In this document: positions 34,984 to 43,506 of the stretch, one piece after another
How positions within the stretch are numbered: the first letter of the stretch is position 1
How the letters are laid out: each line of letters opens with the position of its first letter
Assembly (NCBI GenBank): GCA_002441465.1
Contig: DJWE01000005.1
Span: 42,086-106,085 of the forward strand
DNA: 64,000 nucleotides
DNA from: Propionibacteriaceae bacterium UBA6238
GTDB lineage: Bacteria > Actinomycetota > Actinomycetes > Propionibacteriales > Propionibacteriaceae
Direction: 5' to 3'
Notes under the pieces: generated by a model
Told to the model about the DNA's origin: nothing
Database searches by the model: none
Seen by the model: only the letters and a program-made list of their open reading frames with translations
Position numbers and translations under genes: made by a program

Positions 34984-35361
34984 CTACTCCCCGAGGGCGG
35001 CGCGGATCGCGTCGCCTCCGGCGCGGCGCTGGTCACGTTCGGCGGCGATGTCGATGGCGTCCTGGACCCGGATGCGGCGGTGGCGGCTACCGGGCAAGCG
35101 GCGGAAGGCGAGCACGCCGTCGGAGCAGAGTCGGTCGACGAACTGGCGGGTTACGCCGAGGATGGCGGCGGCCTGGGCGGGGGTGACTTCGTCCTCGGCG
35201 CGGAGCACCACGACGCGGGCGCCGTGGGCGACATCGTCGAGCATCGCGCGCACGGCGGCCTCGACCGGGGTGTCGCCGCTGAGGCGGTCGGCCAGGTGTT
35301 TCGCGTCGGACCGGATGGTGGGGTCGCTCGGGTCCAGGGTGGCGAGCGGGTGGGTTGTCAT
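34984..35361 (-). CDS. HTH antitoxin partner of the PIN protein
   Basis: This 125-residue protein has an N-terminal helical segment and a C-terminal excisionase-type HTH (about 63-110: TPAQAAAILGVTRQFVDRL, then LPGSRHRRIRVQDAIDIA). Such proteins pair with PIN toxins in actinobacterial mobile elements, and the four-base gap to the toxin gene fits. TACCAT (35372-35367, minus) ends five bases before ATG 35361, close to the leaderless spacing, while GGAGG also lies just upstream; ATG 35370 is an alternative. Confidence 0.8.
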   Translation of the reverse strand: MTTHPLATLDPSDPTIRSDAKHLADRLSGDTPVEAAVRAMLDDVAHGARVVVLRAEDEVTPAQAAAILGVTRQFVDRLCSDGVLAFRRLPGSRHRRIRVQDAIDIAAERDQRRAGGDAIRAALGE

Positions 35362-35725
35362 GTCCTCCATGGTACGCACAAGTGCAATAACAGCAACCTC
35401 CGGTGGGGATGCGGCAGACATTCTCGACTCCCCAGAGGCGATCGCCGCATAGCCTCGACATCGCCCGTTGAGGAAGCACGCGACGAGCCCGGGAGACTGT
35501 CGATCCGACTCCCAGGGTTGGGCCAGACGGCACCGGACCGAGGGCTTGGGAGAGCGCCCGGAACACGGATTTGGTGTCGGTCGCGGGGGGCTTGGGAGTC
35601 CGCAGGGAGTCCGCAAAATCTGCAGCTGCCCCAAACGCCGCCAACCTGCCAAACTGAGAAATGCCTAGTCAAGTGCGGTTTGCCAACCTGGCCAACATGA
35701 CCAATTCCGGCCATTTAGGCCGAAA
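35362..35725. other. Right-end non-coding region of the element
   Basis: About 360 bases with no supportable gene. It holds the right arm-like repeats and an A/T-richer patch near 35650-35725. The equivalent region at the left end is only 40 bases, so right-end integrase binding sites probably occupy this space. Confidence 0.55.
35594..35615 (+). repeat. Right arm-type tandem repeat (2 x 11 bp)
   Basis: Two perfect head-to-tail copies of GGGAGTCCGCA. Together with flanking bases (27 bp, one mismatch) this matches 7796-7822. It lies 110 bases inside attR. Confidence 0.7.
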
Positions 35726-35757
35726 ACAGAATCCGGCTTACAGGCCGGCTCGTCCCC
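35726..35757 (+). repeat. attR: duplicated rnpB 3' end
   Basis: A copy of 7724-7755 with one substitution at 35748 (G for A). The rest of rnpB is absent here, so it is a pure attachment duplicate. In the P1 helix G would make a G-U pair. Confidence 0.9.
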
Positions 35758-36022
35758 TCATCCAGTGCTGACCAGGAGATTCGCTCGGTCGGCAGTGATC
35801 TTGGCCGCGGAGGCCTCCCTGTTCCGGGGCGCGCAGCCGTGGCGGGTCGCGCCTGGGGCTGAGGGGTGGCACGTCGCGCGAGGGTAGTCCGGTCCGGCAC
35901 CTCCAGGGATCCGGGGTGACCGACGGCGCGCCGCCGGCGAGGCGGGTGCTCCTTCGACCGAACCTCGTCGATTGCAGTCACCTTCTCCGGGTCTATCCCG
36001 TCTCTACGGCGAGGAGGTTGCC

Positions 36023-38068
36023 ATGGTTCAGGTATCGCGCCGGGCGTTGGTGAAGTACGGAATCGGAGGGGGAGTGGGGCTGCTGTTCGTGCCTTCGTGG
36101 TCCGCGGGACGAGCGGAAGGGTTGTCGCTCCCGATGGGCATCCCGGGAGGGGGCCTATCGCCGGGTGAGGTGGACAAGTTCGCGCTGCCGCTGGTGAAGC
36201 CGCCGGCTATGCCGCCGAGCCGGGTCTCGTGGAGCACCGATCGGTACACGATCGCGGTGCGGCAATTCACGCAGCGGATCCTGCCTGCGCCGCACCCGGA
36301 GACGGCGGTGTGGGGCTACGGATCGGTCGACCGCCCAGGCACGCTCGCTCAGGGCGGGACGTTCAACTACCCATCGCTCACCATCGAGTCCACCTGGCAC
36401 CGACGGGTGTACGTCGACTGGCGCAACGAACTCCTGGACGCGCGGGGCAACTACCGTCCGCACCTGCTGCCGATCGATCCGACGCTGCACTGGGCGAACC
36501 CACCCGGTGGGTGGAACGGACGCGATACCAGGCCTACCTTCACGACGACCCCGCGACGGTACGACGGCCCGGTGCCGATCGTCACCCACGTGCACGGCGG
36601 CCACACCAGAGAGCACAGCGACGGCTACCCGGAGGCGTGGTATCTGCCGGCCGCGAACAACATCCCCCCGGGCTACGCCAGGACCGGCACGTTCTACGAC
36701 TACTACGCCAGGAAGTACGCGAGGGCCTGGCTTCCGGGGGCGGCGACGTTCGACTACCTCAACGACCAGCGCGCCGCGACCCTGTGGTACCACGACCACA
36801 CGCTTGGGATGACCCGAGCCAACGTGTACGCGGGCTTGGCAGGCTTCTACCTCATCCGCGGTGGCCCCGGTGACGTGGTCACGGACCGCCGCAACGGTCG
36901 CGCGGCAGTCCTCCCCGGTCCGGCGCCGGCCGTCGGCGACAACCCGTTCGGCGGGCACGGCGAGCTGCCCATCGTTATCCAGGATCGTTCCTTCAGCGCC
37001 GACGGATCGCTCTTCTTCCCCGACACGCGTGAGTTCTTCGATGGCTACCCGGGGCCGTACATGCCCGACACTCCGGTCCCGCCCGTGTGGAATCCGGAGT
37101 TCTTCGCCAACGTGATGGTCGTCAACGGCCGCGCCTGGCCCTATCTCGAGGTCAAGCCCCGTCGCTACCGCTTGCGGTTGCTCAACGGCAGCAACTCGCG
37201 CTTCCTCATCCTTCAGTTCGAGCATGCCGGCGTCGATGTGTGGCAGATCGGCAGCGACGGCGGCTTCCTTCCGGCGCCGGTGCGGCTCAACGACCACCCA
37301 TACCCGGGGAGCACCGGAGGCGGGGCAACGGTTCTGCTCGCGCTCGCCGAGCGTGCCGACCTCATCGTCGACTTCAGCGCCGCAGCGGGCACATCGTTCC
37401 GCCTGCTCAATCTCGGCCCGGACGCCCCCTTCGCCGGTGGTGCGATCGGCGCCGACTTCGCACCGTCGGACCCGGAATCGACCGGTCAGGTCATGGAGTT
37501 CCGGGTCTCCGCGGGCGCTGTGGCCGACCCGACCACGCCTCCGCAGTTTCTGCGGTTGCCGGTGCCGACCTCCGTGGGAGCCGTACGGGTCACCCGTGAT
37601 CTCAGTCTCAACGAGGAGTCCTACGCGGACGACGCACAAGGTTTCGACGGGCCGGTTGCGGCCGTCCTGGGAACGTGGGATTCGGGAACCGGTCGGACGA
37701 CGCCGCTGGGGTGGTCACAACCGATCACCGAGAATCCCGCCGTCGGCGAGGTCGAGGAGTGGGCGATCCACAACCTGACCGCTGACGCCCATCCGATCCA
37801 CGTCCATCAGGTGCAGTTCGAGATTGTCGGTCGCCAGGCGATCGAAGGCGGGCCGAGCGTGGCCGGCAGCAACGACCCTTTGCCGTGGGAGGCGGGGTCC
37901 AAGGACACCGTGATCGCCTATCCGGGGGAGGTCACCCGCGTCAAGGCGAAATTCGACCTGCCGGGGTTCTTCCCTTGGCACTGCCACATCCTCGACCACG
38001 AGGACAACGAGATGATGCGGCCCTTCCATGTCGGTCCGATCCCGTGGAACGCCCCAGCGGGAGGTTGA
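36023..38068 (+). CDS. Tat-exported multicopper oxidase (CotA/phenoxazinone synthase-like)
   Basis: This 681-residue oxidase couples one-electron oxidation of phenols, bilirubin-like compounds or Mn2+ to reduction of O2. An N-terminal twin-arginine signal (VSRRALVKYGIGGG) indicates export of the folded protein. All four copper motifs are present: HVHGGH, WYHDHTLG, HPIHVHQVQF and the C-terminal HCHILDHEDNEMM with an axial Met. GGAGG before ATG 36023 decides the start. The length matches the three-cupredoxin CotA-like group. It is the first gene beyond attR and thus part of the host flank. Confidence 0.93.
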   Translation: MVQVSRRALVKYGIGGGVGLLFVPSWSAGRAEGLSLPMGIPGGGLSPGEVDKFALPLVKPPAMPPSRVSWSTDRYTIAVRQFTQRILPAPHPETAVWGYGSVDRPGTLAQGGTFNYPSLTIESTWHRRVYVDWRNELLDARGNYRPHLLPIDPTLHWANPPGGWNGRDTRPTFTTTPRRYDGPVPIVTHVHGGHTREHSDGYPEAWYLPAANNIPPGYARTGTFYDYYARKYARAWLPGAATFDYLNDQRAATLWYHDHTLGMTRANVYAGLAGFYLIRGGPGDVVTDRRNGRAAVLPGPAPAVGDNPFGGHGELPIVIQDRSFSADGSLFFPDTREFFDGYPGPYMPDTPVPPVWNPEFFANVMVVNGRAWPYLEVKPRRYRLRLLNGSNSRFLILQFEHAGVDVWQIGSDGGFLPAPVRLNDHPYPGSTGGGATVLLALAERADLIVDFSAAAGTSFRLLNLGPDAPFAGGAIGADFAPSDPESTGQVMEFRVSAGAVADPTTPPQFLRLPVPTSVGAVRVTRDLSLNEESYADDAQGFDGPVAAVLGTWDSGTGRTTPLGWSQPITENPAVGEVEEWAIHNLTADAHPIHVHQVQFEIVGRQAIEGGPSVAGSNDPLPWEAGSKDTVIAYPGEVTRVKAKFDLPGFFPWHCHILDHEDNEMMRPFHVGPIPWNAPAGG

Positions 38069-38134
38069 TCGTTGAGCGACCGCATCCCGGCGCGCGGGAT
38101 AGCCGAAGGGACGGGCTGCCAGCTCAACGAAAAC

Positions 38135-38167
38135 GCCCCACCGGAGTCCGAGCGACTCAGGTGGGGC
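38135..38167 (-). terminator. Intrinsic terminator
   Basis: Stem GCCCCACC / GGTGGGGC, followed on the minus strand by GTTTTCGTT. Best placed to end the sigma-factor gene transcribed toward it; it may also stop read-through from the oxidase gene. Confidence 0.7.
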
Positions 38168-38301
38168 GATTCCGCCCTGACGGGGTTCAGGGCCATTCGT
38201 GGAGGTAATCCCTCCAGTAGCACTGGTGCGCGCCGACGTGGCCAGGATCGATCGAGCACACCAGGATCACCGGCTGGCTTCGGTCGTCGATCTGGTGGCG
38301 A

Positions 38302-39084
38302 TCACCGCAGGCTTGTGTCACCGCTGCCCTGCTCGGTCACGATCGCGCGCAACCCGATCCGGGCCCGGCGCAGCAACTGTGTGGCCGCCTGCGGTCCGAG
38401 ACCGAGCGAGTCGCCCAACTCGGCTCGCCCGAGCCCGACGGCGTAGGTCATCCACAGCGCGAACCGCCAGCGGGCGGGCAGCTGGGCCAGCGCCTCCCGG
38501 CAGAGGATGCGATCGACCGACCGATCCGCGCTGTCGGCAACGACCGCGTGCGCTTCGGGCTGTCGCTCGGGCACCTCCCTGCGTTTCCGCAGGTAGTCGA
38601 TCACGCAGGTGCGGACGGCGCGACGCAGGTAACTGCAGACGTGGCTGGTCGGCCCGTGCCCGCGCCGGATCGCAGCTGCGAGCCGTTCGACGGCTTCGGA
38701 GACCATGTCGTCAGCCGTGGTCGGGTCGATCAGTCGTCGCGCGGTGGCGAGTGCGCAGCGATGGTGCCTGGCGAAGATCTCCCCGAGCGCCTCCATGTCT
38801 CCGGCGCGCAGCCGGCCGACGAGGGTGTCGTCGCCCGCGGCCGGATCGGTGCCAAGTGAGGAACTGGCTCCGGCGGCTGGATCATCGTCCGATCCGGCAC
38901 GGCATCCGCGGCGGTTCGGGATCGAGTCGGCGCCACGCCCCCTGGTCGAGTCGGGCAGGTCCTGGAGCGGATCACTTGTCGCCCAAGGTCCGGATTCCTC
39001 AGGGGCGGGATCGAGGTCGATCGCTGCGGGAAAGAGGGCGTCGATCGGGCGGTCGGCGGGTTCAGTGGAAATGACGGTCAACAT
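38302..39084 (-). CDS. Sigma-70 family (ECF-type) RNA polymerase sigma factor
   Basis: This 260-residue protein has an 80-residue Pro/Asp/Ser-rich leader, then sigma region 2 (GDDTLVGRLRAGDMEALGEIF, about 83-105, with ATARRLIDPTTADDMVSEAV) and region 4 (ALAQLPARWRFALWMTYAVGLGRAELGDSLGLGPQAATQLLRRARIGL, cited in part). No anti-sigma gene is adjacent. The start is uncertain: the frame is open to 39171 (TTG), and ATG 39084 is the first good candidate. Targets are unknown; similar proteins with long N-termini occur in actinobacteria. Confidence 0.82.
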   Translation of the reverse strand: MLTVISTEPADRPIDALFPAAIDLDPAPEESGPWATSDPLQDLPDSTRGRGADSIPNRRGCRAGSDDDPAAGASSSLGTDPAAGDDTLVGRLRAGDMEALGEIFARHHRCALATARRLIDPTTADDMVSEAVERLAAAIRRGHGPTSHVCSYLRRAVRTCVIDYLRKRREVPERQPEAHAVVADSADRSVDRILCREALAQLPARWRFALWMTYAVGLGRAELGDSLGLGPQAATQLLRRARIGLRAIVTEQGSGDTSLR

Positions 39085-39305
39085 GGGTCCATCGGCGGGT
39101 TGGGGAACTTCTGCCTGATCAGGGTGGACTGCAACCTCGTCCGGTCTCCACCCGCAGATGCCGGACGTCAACCAGAGCCTTGATCCGTTGCCTTACGGCG
39201 ATCCTCGCTTCCAAAGGCCCTGTGGCCACCGTCTGGGCGGTTGGTCGTCCGAGGCACGACCGGATCGGATCGCGCGGGGACCCCGCGCCCGCGTGTGTCG
39301 TCTCG

Positions 39306-39311
39306 TAGGCT
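39306..39311 (+). promoter_or_regulatory. -10 element of the lipoprotein gene
   Basis: TAGGCT ends six bases before ATG 39318, so the transcript is probably leaderless. Confidence 0.55.
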
Positions 39312-39317
39312 GGGTGG

Positions 39318-40178
39318 ATGCTCACCCCGGCACGATGGTTTGGCGCGGCACTCGTGACCATCCTGTGTGCAGGCTGCAGTTTCGCCAACGTGTGGAATGA
39401 GGTGCCTGCGACGCAGCCGTCCTTCACGCCGGCTCCGTCCACCCCGGATCCCGAACCGGACGACCGCACGCTGCATCCCTACGTCGGCACGCTCGCCGCG
39501 AACGCGACCTGCCGCAAGGCGACCAAGGCCGAGCTATCCGATCTGGAGGACATCGGCGGGGTCGGCGAGGCGGTCACCTACCCGGTCGGCGTTCTGGTGA
39601 AATCCAACGCGCCGTGGTGGACGGCAGCCGTGGCCACCCGGGTGGCGCGGAACAGCGACGGCGCAGGCGTACCGAAGTACGCCTACTTCGTGACCAGCTG
39701 GCCGACCTATGGCAAGAGCTTCGACCACGAGCCCTTCGCCTGGCAGCTGTTCGACCGCAACGGCGACCACGCGGCTGCGAAGGCGCTCGCCTGCCTGAAG
39801 AAGCTGCCGGTGCCGAAGGAGAAACCCGAGCCGAGCGACCCGGCCAGCTATACCGGCGTCCTTGCTGCCAAGGCAACGTGCACGGCCGTTTCGGGGTCGC
39901 TGCTAGCGCGACTGGAACAGGTCGGCCAGGTCGGCGGCGCGATCACCTATCCGCGGGGACGCATGGTCCACGCCAACCTGAAGTGGTGGACGGTCGCGGT
40001 GGAGACCGAGGTGCACGCCAACGCTCAGGGCTACACCCGCGACAACGTACCCACGGTGGAGTACTTCGTCACCAACGTCCCCTCCGTCGGGTCGAAGACC
40101 GTGGTCGTGTCCTTCCCGATCACCGTGAAGCGCTCAGACGCTGCGGCGAAGAAGGCGCGCGCCTGCCTGGGGAGCTGA
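39318..40178 (+). CDS. Lipoprotein with internally duplicated domain
   Basis: This 286-residue secreted lipoprotein has a signal peptide ending in the lipobox LCAGC (Cys20). A Pro/Asp-rich linker follows to about 52. Two related repeats follow: YVGTLAANATCRKATKAEL (from about 54) with VTYPVGVLV and APWWTAAVATRV, and YTGVLAAKATCTAVSGSLL (from about 178) with ITYPRGRMV and LKWWTVAVETEV. Each contains conserved Cys and Trp-Trp. No known family was recognised; the duplication suggests a two-lobed binding protein. Confidence 0.85.
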   Translation: MLTPARWFGAALVTILCAGCSFANVWNEVPATQPSFTPAPSTPDPEPDDRTLHPYVGTLAANATCRKATKAELSDLEDIGGVGEAVTYPVGVLVKSNAPWWTAAVATRVARNSDGAGVPKYAYFVTSWPTYGKSFDHEPFAWQLFDRNGDHAAAKALACLKKLPVPKEKPEPSDPASYTGVLAAKATCTAVSGSLLARLEQVGQVGGAITYPRGRMVHANLKWWTVAVETEVHANAQGYTRDNVPTVEYFVTNVPSVGSKTVVVSFPITVKRSDAAAKKARACLGS

Positions 40179-40206
40179 GGCCGCCGGCCGGTTGGAGCTG
40201 GCGGCC
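40179..40206. terminator. Hairpin directly after the lipoprotein stop
   Basis: GGCCGCC (40179-40185) pairs with GGCGGCC (40200-40206) between two convergent genes. No clear T tract, so efficiency is uncertain. Confidence 0.5.
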
Positions 40207-40388
40207 CCACCAGGTAGACCGGGGGGTTGGTGGCCTGGCGGGGCCTGACCGCCGGCTCCAGAGTTCTTTGGAGGGGGAGTGGAGCCCGCGGCTCCGACAA
40301 CCGTATCCCGTCGGGTTCGCAAACCTGTAGCACGACGCCGTGCGAGTTCTGCCGACGACCACCGGCTCAGCGCTGGTCGAAGACCTGG

Positions 40389-41237
40389 TCAGGGCACGGT
40401 CAGGAGTTCGGCGCCGGTCGCGGTGACCACGATCGTCTGCTCGAACTGGGCGACCCTGCTCAGGTCGTCGGTGACCACCGTCCAGCCGTCGTCCCACACG
40501 TGCGAGCGCTGGTCGCCGATCGCGAGCATCGGCTCGATCGTGAACGTCATGCCCACCTCGATCACAGTGTCCAACGCAGGCTCGTCATAGTGCGGGACGA
40601 CCAACCCGGAGTGGAAGGCGGAGTGCACGCCGTGCCCGGTGTAGTCGCGCACCACGCCATAGCCGAAGCGCCGGGCGAACGACTCGATGACCCGGCCGAT
40701 CACGTTGATCTGACGCCCGGGACGGACGGCCCGGACGGCCCGGTTCATGGCCTCCTCGGTGCGCTCGGTCAGCAGCCGGGACTCCTGGTCCACCTCGCCG
40801 CAGAAGTAGGTGGCGCAGTTGTCCCCGTGCACCCCGTCGTGGAAGGCGGTCACGTCGATCTTGACCAGGTCGCCGTCCTCGAGCGGGCGCGCGTCCGGGA
40901 TGCCGTGGCAGATCACCTCGTTGACCGAGGTGCAGCACGACTTGGGGAAGCCTCGGTAGCCGAGCGTGGACGGGTAGGCGTCGTGGGCAACGATGAAATC
41001 GTGCACCACCTCGTCGATCTCGTCGGTGGTGACGCCCGGAGCGATCACCGCGGCGCCGGCAGCCATCGCCTGGGCCGCGATCCGACCAGCCACCCGCATC
41101 TTCTCGATCGTCTCGGCGGTCTGCACGTGTGATCCGTCGTAGTGTTCGGGGCGGTCGCGTCCGACATAGGCAGGACGCGCGATGTGCGGGGGAACTCGAC
41201 GCATGGGCGACACCGGGAAAGGCTTGATCGCAGTCAC
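40389..41237 (-). CDS. map: Type I methionine aminopeptidase
   Basis: This 282-residue metalloenzyme removes initiator methionine. Ligands are visible in KIDVTAFHDGVHGDNCATYF (two Asp), GHGVHSAFH (His), FTIEPML (Glu) and QFEQTIVVT (Glu). The N-terminal 40 residues form the PPHIARPAYVG extension common in actinobacterial MetAP. TATGAT (41250-41245, minus) ends seven bases before GTG 41237, so I chose this start over ATG 41249, which is inside the -10. Confidence 0.93.
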   Translation of the reverse strand: MTAIKPFPVSPMRRVPPHIARPAYVGRDRPEHYDGSHVQTAETIEKMRVAGRIAAQAMAAGAAVIAPGVTTDEIDEVVHDFIVAHDAYPSTLGYRGFPKSCCTSVNEVICHGIPDARPLEDGDLVKIDVTAFHDGVHGDNCATYFCGEVDQESRLLTERTEEAMNRAVRAVRPGRQINVIGRVIESFARRFGYGVVRDYTGHGVHSAFHSGLVVPHYDEPALDTVIEVGMTFTIEPMLAIGDQRSHVWDDGWTVVTDDLSRVAQFEQTIVVTATGAELLTVP

Positions 41238-41284
41238 TCCCGCGATCATAGTGGGCCTCAACCGGAGCGATCGGAGGCCATCAG

Positions 41285-41518
41285 ATGGCGCAGGGCGAGT
41301 GGTACTACTGCCTCGACCACGGCGCGGTAGAACCGTATGAGGGCTGCCGCAGCGCCACCCGGCTCGGGCCCTACCCGACCCCTGCCGACGCGGCTCAAGC
41401 CCTGGGCAAGGTCGCGCAGCGCAACGAGGAGTGGGAGCACGACCCCCGGTTCAACGACGACCTCGACCCGGACGCGGACGACCGCGACCGCGAGGAACAC
41501 AATCCGTTCTCCGGCTGA
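41285..41518 (+). CDS. Small conserved acidic actinobacterial protein
   Basis: This 77-residue soluble protein starts MAQGEWYYCLDHGAVEPYEGC, followed by ATRLGPYPTPADAAQAL and an acidic tail rich in Asp, Arg and Glu. Similar short proteins, sometimes described as SPOR-like, occur in actinobacteria, but no function is known. CGGAGG lies eight bases before ATG 41285. Confidence 0.75.
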   Translation: MAQGEWYYCLDHGAVEPYEGCRSATRLGPYPTPADAAQALGKVAQRNEEWEHDPRFNDDLDPDADDRDREEHNPFSG

Positions 41519-41626
41519 CCGCGGGGCCGCTCCGGGGGCGTCCGGCGATGTGTTCAGGCCGCGACGAAGGTCAGCCATCCGATGAGCCGGCCGCCCAGCC
41601 GGGACATCACGGCGGCGGGGAGCGAG

Positions 41627-41653
41627 CACGGTGACGCTGCAGGCGTCACCGTG
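41627..41653. terminator. Bidirectional hairpin terminator
   Basis: An 11-bp stem CACGGTGACGC / GCGTCACCGTG separates the convergent small acidic protein and VOC genes. Confidence 0.7.
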
Positions 41654-41677
41654 ACGGCTCGAGGTCGATCGGCCCGG

Positions 41678-42067
41678 CTAGCTCCAGGCGAACAGGTCGA
41701 CGTGGTTGCCGTCGGGGTCGGTGACGGTCGCGTAGCGCTGGCCCCAGAACGCATCCCACGGCTCGCGATGGACGGCGAAGCCGGCTTCGGCGACGCGGGC
41801 CACGGTGGCATCGACCTCGGCCGGATCGGCGCATTCGAAGGCGAGGCTCATCGCCGGACCGCCTACCGGGGGCTGCCAGCCGGGGTTGAAGCTGTGGATC
41901 ACCGCGACGGTGTCGAACATGACCCGGAGGCCGCCAGGGCCTTCCCACTCCACATGTCCCTCCGCATCGTCGGAGGGGCCGAACTCGAGCCCGAGCAGAC
42001 GGTAGAACCGGAGGCTGGCGGTCATGTCGGCCACGGTGATGCCGATCGCGTTGAAGGTCGGAGCCAT
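41678..42067 (-). CDS. VOC (glyoxalase/bleomycin resistance) superfamily protein
   Basis: This 129-residue protein has one VOC domain: IGITVADMTASLRFYRLLGLEF at the start and YATVTDPDGNHVDLF at the end. Substrate unknown. ATG 42067 is the start; the frame continues upstream antisense to glnA2 but is not coding there. It diverges from glnA2. Confidence 0.85.
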   Translation of the reverse strand: MAPTFNAIGITVADMTASLRFYRLLGLEFGPSDDAEGHVEWEGPGGLRVMFDTVAVIHSFNPGWQPPVGGPAMSLAFECADPAEVDATVARVAEAGFAVHREPWDAFWGQRYATVTDPDGNHVDLFAWS

Positions 42068-42142
42068 GGCCACACGGTACCCAGCGTGTCCGACAGTGCG
42101 GTGTAACCAGATTGAAACACACCCAGCGGCAGACTGGGCTGC

Positions 42143-43480
42143 ATGGATAAGCAGACCGAGTTCGTGCTTCGCACCATGGAGGAGCGGGACGTTCGCTTCG
42201 TCCGGCTCTGGTTCACCGACGTCCTGGGCTTTCTGAAGTCCGTCGCCGTCGCCCCCGCGGAACTCGAAGGCGCGTTCTCCGAGGGGATCGGATTCGACGG
42301 TTCGGCCATTCAGGGTTTCGCCCGGGTCTACGAGTCCGACATGGTGGCCCATCCCGATCCGTCCACCTTCCAGCTGCTGCCGTGGCGAGGCGCCACCCAG
42401 GGCACCGCCCGGATGTTCTGCGACATCCGCCTGCCCGACGGCGCACCGTCGTTCGCGGATCCGCGGTACGTGCTGAAGAGGGCGCTGAAGAAGGCCTCCG
42501 ACATGGGCTTCACCTACTACACGCACCCCGAGATCGAGTTCTACCTGTTCAAGCAGCCGATCGTGCCCGGCCAGCCGCCGGTGCCGGCCGACCAGTCCGG
42601 CTACTTCGACCACACCACCACCAGCCCCGGAGCGGACTTCCGTCGTCAGGCGATCACGTTGCTGGAGCAGATGGGCATCTCGGTGGAGTTCAGCCACCAC
42701 GAGGGCGGCCCGGGCCAGCAGGAGATCGACCTGCGCTACGCCGACGCGCTCACCATGGCCGACAACATCATGACCTTCCGGGTCGTGATCAAGGAGGTCG
42801 CGGTGATGCAGAACATGTTCGCGTCCTTCATGCCGAAGCCGCTGAGCAACCATCCGGGCTCGGGCATGCACACCCACGTCTCCCTGTTCGAGGGGGACAC
42901 CAACGCCTTCTACGACGCCAGTGCCGAGTACCACCTGTCGAAGACCGGACGCCAGTTCATCGCGGGTCTGCTCAAGCACGCCGGGGAGATCACCGCGGTG
43001 ACCAATCCCTGGGTGAACTCCTACAAGCGCCTGATCGCGGGCGCGGAGGCGCCGAGCTACATCTGCTGGGGCCAGAACAACCGTTCCGCGCTGGTGCGAG
43101 TGCCGATGTACAAGCCGAACAAGGGCGCGTCCGCTCGGATCGAGTTGCGCTCGATCGACTCGGCGGCGAACCCGTACCTCACCTACGCCATGGTGCTCGC
43201 GGCAGGGCTGGCCGGGATCGAGAACGAGTACGAGTTGCCCGAGGGTGCCGAGGACGACGTGTGGTCGCTGACCGATCGGCAGCGGCAGGCCTTGGGCATC
43301 TCTCCGCTGCCGCGCAGCCTGGGCAACGCGATCGATCTGATGGAGAACTCCCAGCTCGTCGCGGACACCCTGGGCGAGCACGTCTTCGACTTCTTCCTGC
43401 GGAACAAGAAGGCCGAGTACGACTCCTACCGCAGCCAGGTCTCCGAATGGGAGCTCAATCACTCGCTGCCCGCGCTGTAG
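42143..43480 (+). CDS. glnA2: Glutamine synthetase, GSI-alpha type
   Basis: This 445-residue enzyme makes glutamine from glutamate, ammonia and ATP. The beta-grasp domain contains VLGFLKSVAVAPAEL and GIGFDGSAIQGF; the catalytic domain has the metal ligands of EIEFYLF, and SGMHTHVSLF, NPWVNSYKRLIAGAEAP and SIDSAANPYL. The segment carrying the adenylylation tyrosine (NLY/DLY-ELPPEE) is absent, which together with the length marks the GSI-alpha/GlnA2 type. In mycobacteria glnA2 lies next to glnE and near glnA1, as here, but a four-gene ABC operon intervenes. Confidence 0.93.
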   Translation: MDKQTEFVLRTMEERDVRFVRLWFTDVLGFLKSVAVAPAELEGAFSEGIGFDGSAIQGFARVYESDMVAHPDPSTFQLLPWRGATQGTARMFCDIRLPDGAPSFADPRYVLKRALKKASDMGFTYYTHPEIEFYLFKQPIVPGQPPVPADQSGYFDHTTTSPGADFRRQAITLLEQMGISVEFSHHEGGPGQQEIDLRYADALTMADNIMTFRVVIKEVAVMQNMFASFMPKPLSNHPGSGMHTHVSLFEGDTNAFYDASAEYHLSKTGRQFIAGLLKHAGEITAVTNPWVNSYKRLIAGAEAPSYICWGQNNRSALVRVPMYKPNKGASARIELRSIDSAANPYLTYAMVLAAGLAGIENEYELPEGAEDDVWSLTDRQRQALGISPLPRSLGNAIDLMENSQLVADTLGEHVFDFFLRNKKAEYDSYRSQVSEWELNHSLPAL

Positions 43481-43506
43481 GCTCGCGGATCGACCTACAC
43501 CTCGGG

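Larger units (their letters stand above)
7724..35757. mobile_element. rnpB-integrated mobilizable element, about 28 kb
   Basis: The boundaries are direct repeats of the rnpB 3' end at 7724-7755 and 35726-35757. A tyrosine integrase starts within 15 bases of the left repeat, and tandem 11-bp arm-like sequences lie inside both ends. The left module is integrase, XRE regulator and excisionase. The right module is a MobF relaxase/helicase plus a PIN/HTH pair. Between them lie about 15 cargo genes for ion transport, carbon metabolism and stress. No FtsK-like or VirD4 coupling protein, VirB4 or replication initiator was found, which suggests an integrative mobilizable element. It may be composite, since cargo could have accumulated in steps. 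Confidence 0.85.

Noticed and set aside
7724..35757. Full integrative conjugative element or classic AICE
   Set aside because: No FtsK/TraB translocase, VirD4, VirB4 or replication initiator is visible, so only mobilizable status is supported.
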